Positions 57,307-64,000 of a stretch of 64,000 nt of DNA are shown here, one piece after another. The stretch's first letter is position 1. Every line of letters starts with the position of its first letter. The DNA comes from Thermohalobaculum sp963721105 (GTDB lineage: Bacteria; Pseudomonadota; Alphaproteobacteria; Rhodobacterales; Rhodobacteraceae). The DNA is taken from positions 186,001 to 250,000 of the forward strand of contig CAVRHY010000005.1 of NCBI GenBank assembly GCA_963721105.1, given 5' to 3'. The notes beneath the pieces were generated by a model. That model was not told where the DNA came from and ran no database searches. It worked only from the letters and a program-made list of their open reading frames with translations. The position numbers and the translations under genes were made by a program.

Positions 57307-58264
57307 GCGGCTGTGCCTCCGAAGGATCCTTGCCCTCGGCGGTCAGCGCGGGGCGGGCCGGCTCCTCGCCGCGCATCAGCGCCGCCCAGTCCAGCGCCGT
57401 CATCTGCGCCGTCTCGTTGAGGCCGATCAGCGACATGCCCAGCCCGGCCTGCAGCCGCGCGACCAGCGAGCTTGCCGCCTCCATGCGATAGCCGGTCAAC
57501 GGACGGTTCGCGAGCGCTTGGTCGAACTGCATGATCCGCTCCTCGGCGTCGTGGCGGAAGGCGTGGATCGCCTCCTCCATCGCACCGGCGACGGCATGTC
57601 GTGCGCGCGCGACATAGGCCGCGACGTCCGGCACGGTGCGCAGCGTCTCGGCAAAGCCGAACAGCGGCCCCTGGTGCGCCCGGCCAGTGCCCTCGGCATT
57701 CGGCACCGAGACCGTGCCGCGCTGCAGGTCCATGACGATCATGTCCATGGCCGACCCGGCCGGCCGCACCAGCACGCGGTCGAGATCGCCGGAGATCTCG
57801 AGGAAATCGGCCGAGCCGATGCGCCCGCAGATGTCCAGCGCCTGTTCGAGCGCGGCGACGGTGTCCGGCGTGATCGTGCGCTCGTGGTCCAGCCCGCCGT
57901 CCTGCGCCACCCAGGCGCCGATGCGCACGGGCATCTGCGAGGCCGATCCCAGCGCCAGCTTGACCGCCGTCGCCATCGCCGCCGGAATCGACGCGCAGTA
58001 GCGCGGCGGATAAGGCGTCCAGGACCGGCCCGTCGCCACGTCGCGGATGCGCGTCTCGACCGTGCCATGCGGCAGCCCCCCGCCGCGCACGGCCGAGAGG
58101 TAGCGCGACAGGCGCCCGTCGAAGCTGGTGAAAACGTTCTTCGACACCTTGTGCGAGACGACAAAATTGCGCCGGTCAAAGCTGATGTCGTGAGCGATGC
58201 CGAAAAGTCCCAGCCGCTCTGTGCTGGGCTCGACGACCGACTCGTAAAATCTGTGGTGATCCAT
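57293..58264 (-). CDS. Hypothetical protein, 323 residues
   Basis: I do not recognise this protein. It starts at 58264 (MDHHRFYESVVEPSTERLGL). No signal peptide or membrane helix is seen. The middle is hydrophobic-alternating (SADFLEISGDLDRVLVRPAG, MDMIVMDLQRGTVSVPNAEG), and the C-terminal third is largely helical and Ala-rich. A stretch FDGRLSRYLSAVRGGGLPHG might be a phosphate-type loop, but this is a guess. It is divergent from the TAXI-TRAP genes with 438 bases between. Its neighbours suggest no function. Confidence 0.6.
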   Translation of the reverse strand: MDHHRFYESVVEPSTERLGLFGIAHDISFDRRNFVVSHKVSKNVFTSFDGRLSRYLSAVRGGGLPHGTVETRIRDVATGRSWTPYPPRYCASIPAAMATAVKLALGSASQMPVRIGAWVAQDGGLDHERTITPDTVAALEQALDICGRIGSADFLEISGDLDRVLVRPAGSAMDMIVMDLQRGTVSVPNAEGTGRAHQGPLFGFAETLRTVPDVAAYVARARHAVAGAMEEAIHAFRHDAEERIMQFDQALANRPLTGYRMEAASSLVARLQAGLGMSLIGLNETAQMTALDWAALMRGEEPARPALTAEGKDPSEAQPRLVG

Positions 58265-58702
58265 CGGTTCCTGATCCAACCCGGGCGCTTCGACCACCCG
58301 CCATTCATTTCAATGCAGGGGATTTTTCCGCCAAGGGGCACGAACATGCCAGTGAAATCCGGTTCTTAGCAGAACCGTTTGCAAAATGCGAAGGAGGTGC
58401 ACGCTCCGGTAGCATAAACCACTACCTCGGGTCGCAATGTGGCGCGGAGCACATACTGGGGCGCGAGTAAGCGCCGGCCGCACCGCCCGGCCGGCTTACC
58501 GGACACATCCAAAAGTGGCGCCCCCGACCCACCGATTCCCCGTCATGGTTGTGGGCAACCCCGCCTGCCTCCCGGCCGCTGATCCGGCGGGCACAGCGTC
58601 TCCGGGTGCCGCAGCCGCGTCCCGGCACCTTCGCGCTTGAACGCCAGGAGCTATTCCGCAAAAAGGACCTGGAGACCACAAAAAAACGAACGGGAGGATC
58701 GA
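58265..58702. other. Divergent promoter region of the TAXI-TRAP genes
   Basis: This 438-base spacer is lower in G+C than its surroundings in places (58330-58440 and 58670-58700). It should hold the promoters of the TRAP operon and of the divergent hypothetical gene. One palindrome is listed separately. No gene is supported. Confidence 0.6.
58361..58376. promoter_or_regulatory. Inverted repeat in the TRAP promoter region, possible operator
   Basis: GGTTCT-TAGC-AGAACC is a perfect 6-bp inverted repeat, about 330 bases before the TAXI gene and about 100 bases before the divergent gene. The symmetry is that of a repressor or activator site; no regulator gene is nearby in the window. Confidence 0.4.
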
Positions 58703-59875
58703 ATGCGATTCATCACAATTTCAGCCGCCGCGGCGCTCATGGCCAGCACGGCCGTCGCCGCCGAGACTGACGCCAAGCTGCCGAACCAGGTCGCGTGGAC
58801 GGCCTACGACACCGGCTCGGCAGGCTACAACCAGGCGGTCGCCATCGGCGCGGCGCTGCAGTCGGCGCTGGGCACCAACCTGCGCGTGCTGCCAGGCAAG
58901 AACGACGTCAGCCGCAACGAGCCGCTGCGCCAGGGCAAGGTGCAGTTCTCGGCCAACGGCGTCGGCGGCAGCTTCATGGCGCAGGAGGGCGTGTTCGAGT
59001 TCGGCGACAAGAAGTGGGGCCCGCAGCCGGTCCGCGCGCTTCTGGCAAACAATGGCGGCACCGTCGGCCTGGCAATGGCCGTGGCGGCCGAGGCCTGCGA
59101 GAAGGTCAACAAGCCGAACTGCGAGGGCTTCGAGTACTCCGACCTCAAGGGCATGAAGGTGTCCTACGTCAAGGGCGCCCCGGCGCTGAACGTCAACAAC
59201 GAGGCGTATCTCGCCTATGGCGGGCTGACCTGGGACGACGTCGAACGGGTCGATTTCGGCGGCTTCGGCGACAGCTGGGCCGGCATGATCGACGGCTCGA
59301 CCGACGCCGCCTTCGCCTCGACGAACTCGGGCAAGGCCTACGAGGCCGCCAACAGCCCGCGCGGCGTCTACTGGCCGCCGATCGACCCCTCGAACGAGGA
59401 GGGGCTGAAGCGGATGAAGGCGATCGCGCCGTTCTTCTCGCCGATGAACGCAACGGTGGGCGCCAACATCGACGGCGTCGAAGGCGGCGTCCCGACGGCC
59501 GGCTATGCCTACCCGGTCCTGATGACCTATGCCGACCAGGACGAGGACCTCGTCTACAACATGACGAAGGCGATGGTCGAACTCTACCCGGACTACGCCG
59601 CCTCGGACGTGCCGGGCATCAAGGGCTGGGCCGTCGAGAACCAGGACTTCAACTGGGTCGCGCCCTACCACCCGGGCGCCATCCGGTACTTCAAGGAGAT
59701 CGGCGTCTGGAACGACGAGGCGCAGAAGCACAATGACAAGCTGATCGCCCGGCAGGCTGCGCTGAAAAAGGCCTGGGACGAGCTGGCGGCCGAGAATCCC
59801 GACAACTGGGAAGAGGCCTGGGACAAGAAGCGCCGCGAGGCGCTGAAGGCCGGCGGCTTCGAGGTCGTCTTCTGA
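58703..59875 (+). CDS. TAXI family TRAP transporter solute-binding protein
   Basis: A 390-residue periplasmic binding protein with a signal peptide (MRFITISAAAALMASTAVAA). The TAXI pattern is visible: SAGYNQAVAIGAALQSALGT, then DLKGMKVSYVKGAPALNVNN and DFGGFGDSWAGMIDGSTDAA, with the C-terminal ENQDFNWVAPYHPGAIRYFK. GGGAGGATCGA gives a strong ribosome-binding site. TAXI proteins feed fused DctQM permeases, usually with glutamate-like or other carboxylates. The permease gene follows after 20 bases. Confidence 0.93.
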   Translation: MRFITISAAAALMASTAVAAETDAKLPNQVAWTAYDTGSAGYNQAVAIGAALQSALGTNLRVLPGKNDVSRNEPLRQGKVQFSANGVGGSFMAQEGVFEFGDKKWGPQPVRALLANNGGTVGLAMAVAAEACEKVNKPNCEGFEYSDLKGMKVSYVKGAPALNVNNEAYLAYGGLTWDDVERVDFGGFGDSWAGMIDGSTDAAFASTNSGKAYEAANSPRGVYWPPIDPSNEEGLKRMKAIAPFFSPMNATVGANIDGVEGGVPTAGYAYPVLMTYADQDEDLVYNMTKAMVELYPDYAASDVPGIKGWAVENQDFNWVAPYHPGAIRYFKEIGVWNDEAQKHNDKLIARQAALKKAWDELAAENPDNWEEAWDKKRREALKAGGFEVVF

Positions 59876-59895
59876 GCTGATCCCGGAGCCGGCCG

Positions 59896-62211
59896 ATGGC
59901 CGAGCCCACCAGACCCTCCCCCGGCCAGGGGGAGGGCGCCCACCCCGGCGGAGGCCAGCCCCCGCTGGTCGCTCCCGGCGGAGGGACCGGGCCCGACGCG
60001 CTCGTCACCGGCCCGTCCGCGCTGCAGCGCGAGCTGGCGGCCGAGCGCGCCAGCTATGCCGGCCCCGCCCGCTGGCTGATCGTCGCAGGCACGGTGGCCG
60101 CCATCGGGCTGGCCATCAACCAGCTCTTCAACCTGAATATCGGCAACTACGTGCTGATCGGCGGCATGTATCTCTACGTGCTGGCCGGCATCTTCCTGGC
60201 GCTCACCTTCGTCTGCTTCCGGCACAGCCAGGCGACCCGGCCCTCGGCCTTCGAATCCGCGATCGCCGGCATCCTGATCGCGGCGGTGCTGTCCTACTGC
60301 GTCGTCTCGATCATCCGCTATCTCTCGCTGCTCGGCTGGCTGCCCGAGGCGGTCGCCACCACCGTCATCTTCGCCGTCCCGACCTTCGAGTTGGCCGAGA
60401 GCTGGCTGCAGCTCGCCTTCCTCGCCTTCTACATCGCCTTCGCCGCGTGGCTGGCGCTGTCGCTCCATCGCCGCACGGTCGTGCAGGGCGAGGTGCCGTG
60501 GTTCGACTGGCTGCTCGCCGCGCTGACCGTCATCGTCTCGGGCTTCTTCGTCTGGACCGCCGACGACAGCCTGGAGGGCGGCTGGGAATACGCCGCCCCG
60601 CAGGAGGCCGTCTGGTTCTCGGTCGCGCTCTACCTGCTGATCCTCGAGGCGACGCGGCGCGCCGGCGGCTTCGTGCTCTTCGTCATCGTGACGGTGTTCT
60701 CGCTCTACCCGACCTTCGCCAGCCACGTCCCCGACCCGCTCAGCGGCTTCCAGAGTCCGTTCCTCGATGTCATCCCGTTCTTCATGATCTCATCGGAAGC
60801 GTCATTCGGCATCCCGATGAACGCCTTCGGCACGCTGGTCATCGGCTTCATCCTGTTCGGCGCGATCCTGCAGTACACGGGCGGCGGCCGCTTCTTCAAC
60901 GACCTGGCGCTATCGCTGGTCGGCCAGTACCGCGGCGGCGCCGCCAAGGTCGCGATCTTCGCCTCGGGCTTCATGGGCTCGATGTCGGGCTCGGTCATCT
61001 CGAACGTGCTGACGACCGGCACCGTCTCGATCCCGGCCATGAAGAAGACCGGCTTCTCGCCCCGCTACGCCGCCGCGACCGAGGCCTGCGCCTCGACCGG
61101 CGGCGTGCTGATGCCGCCGATCATGGGCGCGACGGCCTTCGTCATGGCGTCCTGGCTGGCGCGGCCCTACGTCGAGATCATGCTGGCGGCGGCGATCCCG
61201 TCGCTGCTCTACTATTTCGGCCTGTTCGCGCAGATCGACGCCTACGCCGCGCGCCGCGGCCTCAAGGGTCTCTCGCGCTCTGAACTGCCGCGCGTCTGGG
61301 CGACGTTCAAGACGGGTTGGATCTACATAGCGGTCTTCGCCGTCCTGATCTTCCTGATGGTCGCGTTCCGGTGGGAGACGCGGGCGCCGTTCTACACCAT
61401 CGTCCTGCTGCTGATCGCCAACCAGGTCATGCGCGGCAGCCGGTTCACGCTGAAGACCTTCCTCGACATGATCGTCTCGGTCGGCCGTACGCTGGCCGAG
61501 TTGACGGCGGTGCTGCTGGGCATCGGCATGATCGTCGGCGCCTTCCAGGCGACCGGGCTGACCGGCCCGCTGGCGACCGAGCTGATCTTCATGGCCGGCG
61601 ACAGCGTCTTCATGCTGCTGCTGATGGGGGCGCTGACCTCGTTCATCTTCGGCATGGGGATGACGGTGACGGCCTGCTACATCTTCCTGGCCGTCGTGCT
61701 GGCGCCGGCGCTGGTGCAGGCCGGGCTGAACGTGCTCGCCGTCCACCTCTTCATCCTCTACTGGGGCATGGTCAGCTACATCACGCCACCGGTGGCGCTC
61801 GGCGCTTTCGCCGCCGCCTCGATGGCCGGCGCCTCGCCGATGAAGACCGGGCTCGAGGCGATGCGCCTTGGCGGCGTCATCTACATCGCGCCGTTCTTCT
61901 TCGTGCTGAACCCGGCGCTGATCGGCGAGGGTCCGTGGCAGGAAGTCGTCGTGGTGCTGGCCTGCGCCCTGATCGGCGTCTGGTTCCTGGCCTCCGCAAT
62001 GCAGGCGTTCGTCGCCTGGCTCGGCCCGTTCCCCTACACGGTGGCGGGCTACGCGATGCGCGCGGTGCTCGCTGTCGCTGCGCTGATGATCGCGGCGCCG
62101 GCCGGCGGAATCCTGGGCCTCGGGCATGTCGAGCTGACGATCGCCGGCTTTGTCCTGGCGCTGCTGCCGCTGGCCTATGTCTGGCGCCTCGCCCGCCCGG
62201 CGCTGACCTGA
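59896..62211 (+). CDS. TRAP transporter permease, fused DctQM (TAXI type)
   Basis: A 771-residue multi-spanning membrane protein. The first 55 residues are Pro/Gly-rich and cytoplasmic. The DctQ-like small-subunit part comes next (about 60-250), then the DctM-like large subunit with the repeated hairpins. The DctM hallmark is present as ASGFMGSMSGSVISNVLTTG and MKKTGFSPRYAAATEACAST. Fused QM permeases of this kind pair with TAXI proteins and use a sodium gradient. The substrate is unknown; a carboxylate that enters the neighbouring acyl-CoA or ThDP pathways is possible. Confidence 0.93.
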   Translation: MAEPTRPSPGQGEGAHPGGGQPPLVAPGGGTGPDALVTGPSALQRELAAERASYAGPARWLIVAGTVAAIGLAINQLFNLNIGNYVLIGGMYLYVLAGIFLALTFVCFRHSQATRPSAFESAIAGILIAAVLSYCVVSIIRYLSLLGWLPEAVATTVIFAVPTFELAESWLQLAFLAFYIAFAAWLALSLHRRTVVQGEVPWFDWLLAALTVIVSGFFVWTADDSLEGGWEYAAPQEAVWFSVALYLLILEATRRAGGFVLFVIVTVFSLYPTFASHVPDPLSGFQSPFLDVIPFFMISSEASFGIPMNAFGTLVIGFILFGAILQYTGGGRFFNDLALSLVGQYRGGAAKVAIFASGFMGSMSGSVISNVLTTGTVSIPAMKKTGFSPRYAAATEACASTGGVLMPPIMGATAFVMASWLARPYVEIMLAAAIPSLLYYFGLFAQIDAYAARRGLKGLSRSELPRVWATFKTGWIYIAVFAVLIFLMVAFRWETRAPFYTIVLLLIANQVMRGSRFTLKTFLDMIVSVGRTLAELTAVLLGIGMIVGAFQATGLTGPLATELIFMAGDSVFMLLLMGALTSFIFGMGMTVTACYIFLAVVLAPALVQAGLNVLAVHLFILYWGMVSYITPPVALGAFAAASMAGASPMKTGLEAMRLGGVIYIAPFFFVLNPALIGEGPWQEVVVVLACALIGVWFLASAMQAFVAWLGPFPYTVAGYAMRAVLAVAALMIAAPAGGILGLGHVELTIAGFVLALLPLAYVWRLARPALT

Positions 62212-62560
62212 GCGCGTTGCCTCGACCCGCCACGCCCGGTCTTCGGCCTGGCCACCTGCTGCGTGCTCGAAATGCCCTCACCCGCCGCGACCGCCGCTCG
62301 GGCCAGAGCCGGCGCCACGCACTTCCTCTTTCTCAGCAACAGCCAACGGTCGACCCGCGCGCGACGATGCCTGAGCGTTTCGGAGGAACGCCGCGCCCGA
62401 CCCCGACGCCATGGCCCCGACACGAAGGGCCATCCGCCCGCGAGCCCGCCAGTGAGGGGTCCCCGCGCCCGACCGCGTGTCGGGTGCAGGGGCGAACGGG
62501 CCGGTGTGGCCGGGCATCCCCGAACCAGACCGCCCGGCGCGGACCACTTCCGCCCGCGTC
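62212..62560. other. Intergenic region without recognisable gene
   Basis: This 349-base stretch lies between the convergent TRAP permease and DUF1272 genes. Short open frames overlap on both strands, but none shows a family pattern. No clear terminator hairpin is seen. Confidence 0.5.
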
Positions 62561-62866
62561 TCAGCGCTCGGCCGGCGGTACGCCCCTGATCCGCGCTACA
62601 TGCGCAGCGACGTCGTCCTCGCCGTGCTTCATGCGCCTGCGCTCGGCCGAAGGCTTCTGGTGCGCCCGGCTGACGCCGGGCCGCCACTCGGTCGCCGGCC
62701 GGATCGGGCGGCGCTCGAAGCCGCCACCGCAGTTCGGGCAGACATTCGCCAGCGCCTCGACGCAATCCGCGCAGAAGGTGCACTCGTAGCTGCAGATCCG
62801 CGCCTCGACGCTCTCCGGCGGCAGGTCGCGGTCGCAGCGCTCGCAATTCGGCCTCAGCTCGAGCAC
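62561..62866 (-). CDS. DUF1272 domain protein, zinc-ribbon type
   Basis: A 101-residue protein starting at the GTG at 62866, one base before the TAG stop of the thiamine enzyme upstream. Four CxxC-like pairs are visible in LELRPNCERCDRDLPPESVE, ARICSYECTFCADCVEALA and NVCPNCGGGFERRPIRP, as in DUF1272 proteins, which probably bind zinc. Function unknown. A charged tail (about residues 70-101) is longer than the usual family size. The close coupling to the ThDP enzyme suggests the same transcript. Confidence 0.82.
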   Translation of the reverse strand: MLELRPNCERCDRDLPPESVEARICSYECTFCADCVEALANVCPNCGGGFERRPIRPATEWRPGVSRAHQKPSAERRRMKHGEDDVAAHVARIRGVPPAER

Positions 62867-62868
62867 GG

Positions 62869-64000
62869 CTAGAACGACCGCCAGAGCGGCCCCAGCTTCT
62901 TGCCGCGCACCGTCGGAAACGAGATCCACGGCCAGGGGCTGGGATAGCGCTCGGGCACCGGCACCTCGATCACCGCCGGCCCGCCGGCCTTGAAGGCCTG
63001 GCGCAACGCCGCGCGCAGGTCGTCCGGCGTCTCGGCCCGCAGCCCCATGGCGCCGAAGCTCTCGGTGAATTTCACGATGTCCGGGTTCGTCAGGTCCGAG
63101 GCGATCGTCCGGTTGTGGCCGAAGCGGTCGGTCTGGATGCGCTTGACGTTGCCATAGGCGTTGTCGTTGTACACCACCGTCACCAGCGGAATGTTGTACT
63201 TCACCGCCGTCGCCAATTCGTTCGAGGCGTACATGAACCCGCCGTCGCCCTGCACGTTGACGACGTGTACGTCCGGCCGCGCCACCTGCGCGCCGAGGCC
63301 TCCCGGCATCCCCCAGCCCAGCGTCCCGGCATAGGCCGCGGACAGGTATCCGCGCGGCTTCGCCACCGGGAACGCGTACCGCGCCGCAAACGCCACCTGC
63401 GTCAGGTCGTCGAGGAACACGTCGTCCTCGCCCATCTCCTCGCGCAGCACCTTCAGCTGCGCGATCTGCGGCTGGCCCTCCAGCTCGCGCGCGAGATCCG
63501 CCTTCAGCCCGGCCAGCTCCTCGGTCCGTTCGGGGCGCTTCTGCAGCCTGCCCTCCAGCGCCTTCACCAGCGCCGGCACGGCGTCCTCGGCCATCGCGGT
63601 GATCGCCAGCGCCGCCTTGCCGCGCCGCCCGGCCTCGGCCGGGTCGGCGGTGATCTGGATCACGGCCATGTCGTCGTCGACGCCCCAGCTCATCTCCTGC
63701 GTCTGCAGGCGGGTGCCGATGGCCAGCACCACGTCGACCGTCTTCCACAACTTGTAGGCGACCGGCCCCGGCACCGCGAGAGGCTTCCTCTCGTCATAGG
63801 CGCCCTTGCCCTGGCGCAGCGCGCTGACCGGCGAGCCCAGCATCTCGACCAGCTCGGCGATCGCGGTCGCCGCCCCGTGCGCGCCGCCGCCCAGCATGAT
63901 CAGTGGACGCTTGGCGCCGGCCAGCAACGCCGCGGCCCGGTCGATGGCATCGGTGTCCAGCGCCGGGAACTCGGGCTCGGGCACCGCCTGCGCCTCGGCC
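62869..64000 (-). CDS. Thiamine diphosphate enzyme (acetolactate synthase-like), N-terminus beyond the window
   Basis: The C-terminal two thirds (about 377 residues) of a ThDP-dependent enzyme. The central nucleotide-type domain begins KRPLIMLGGGAHGAATAIAE. The ThDP/Mg motif is VNVQGDGGFMYASNELATAV, ending near YNDNAYGN. The last residues are GKKLGPLWRSF and a TAG stop. It resembles acetolactate synthase large subunits and benzoylformate/oxalyl-CoA decarboxylase-like enzymes, and the missing N-terminal domain is needed to decide. The gene starts to the right of base 64000. Confidence 0.85.
   Translation of the reverse strand, partial: AEAQAVPEPEFPALDTDAIDRAAALLAGAKRPLIMLGGGAHGAATAIAELVEMLGSPVSALRQGKGAYDERKPLAVPGPVAYKLWKTVDVVLAIGTRLQTQEMSWGVDDDMAVIQITADPAEAGRRGKAALAITAMAEDAVPALVKALEGRLQKRPERTEELAGLKADLARELEGQPQIAQLKVLREEMGEDDVFLDDLTQVAFAARYAFPVAKPRGYLSAAYAGTLGWGMPGGLGAQVARPDVHVVNVQGDGGFMYASNELATAVKYNIPLVTVVYNDNAYGNVKRIQTDRFGHNRTIASDLTNPDIVKFTESFGAMGLRAETPDDLRAALRQAFKAGGPAVIEVPVPERYPSPWPWISFPTVRGKKLGPLWRSF

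Overview
The window is a dense, very GC-rich stretch of bacterial chromosome with strong G/C preference at third codon positions. The S4 ribosomal protein, the phnWAY phosphonate pathway, DUF2065 next to hflKC, TAXI-type TRAP transport and many acyl-CoA enzymes point to an alphaproteobacterium, probably a Rhodospirillales-like heterotroph. The genus cannot be told from sequence reading alone. No rRNA, tRNA, CRISPR array, phage or insertion sequence was recognised.

Layout. 1-5.8 kb (+): a peptide-type ABC importer (binding protein and two permeases), a DUF1028 protein and a gamma-glutamyltransferase. 5.8-12.8 kb: a 2-aminoethylphosphonate catabolic operon phnW-phnA-phnY (-), a Na+/Pi symporter-like protein (-) and a LysR regulator (+). 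12.9-18.5 kb: a GNAT acetyltransferase, a malate/lactate-type dehydrogenase, an acyl-CoA synthetase and an FAD monooxygenase. 18.7 kb: rpsD with a clear terminator. 19.7-24.1 kb (-): a PbfA-like class III PLP enzyme, a D-2-hydroxyacid dehydrogenase, an EamA transporter and an Fe(II)/2-oxoglutarate dioxygenase-like protein. 24.4-30.3 kb: an M20 amidohydrolase, a DUF533 protein, sdaA, rpiA and gor. 30.4-34.9 kb (+): hflK, hflC, a DUF2065 protein and a DegP-like protease, an envelope and membrane protein quality-control block. 35-38.2 kb: an aminotransferase, a LysR regulator and a small HisKA-like protein. 38.4-42.8 kb: surface-glycan genes including galE. 42.9-57.2 kb (-): a long acyl-CoA catabolic cluster (OYE-type reductase, CMD-family protein, enoyl-CoA hydratase, paired acyl-CoA dehydrogenases, SCP2-type thiolase homologue plus DUF35, cupin, nitronate monooxygenase, ADP-forming acyl-CoA ligase, cyclase, 3-hydroxyacyl-CoA dehydrogenase). 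57.3-64 kb: an unknown protein, a TAXI-TRAP transporter, a DUF1272 protein and a ThDP enzyme cut by the window end.

How the parts fit. PhnW, PhnA and PhnY together convert 2-aminoethylphosphonate to acetate and phosphate. The PbfA-like gene 13 kb away could feed hydroxylated aminoethylphosphonate into the same route. The 43-57 kb cluster has the parts for CoA activation, dehydrogenation, hydration, oxidation and possibly retro-aldol cleavage of an unknown branched or cyclic acid. Many of its genes overlap by ATGA or TGATG, so they are probably translated as one operon.

A caution. About sixteen genuine-looking breaks in reading frame occur, almost all repaired by removing one G or C. They fall in housekeeping and accessory genes alike, so I read them as sequencing or assembly errors, not real pseudogenes. 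Coordinates below span the whole repaired gene.
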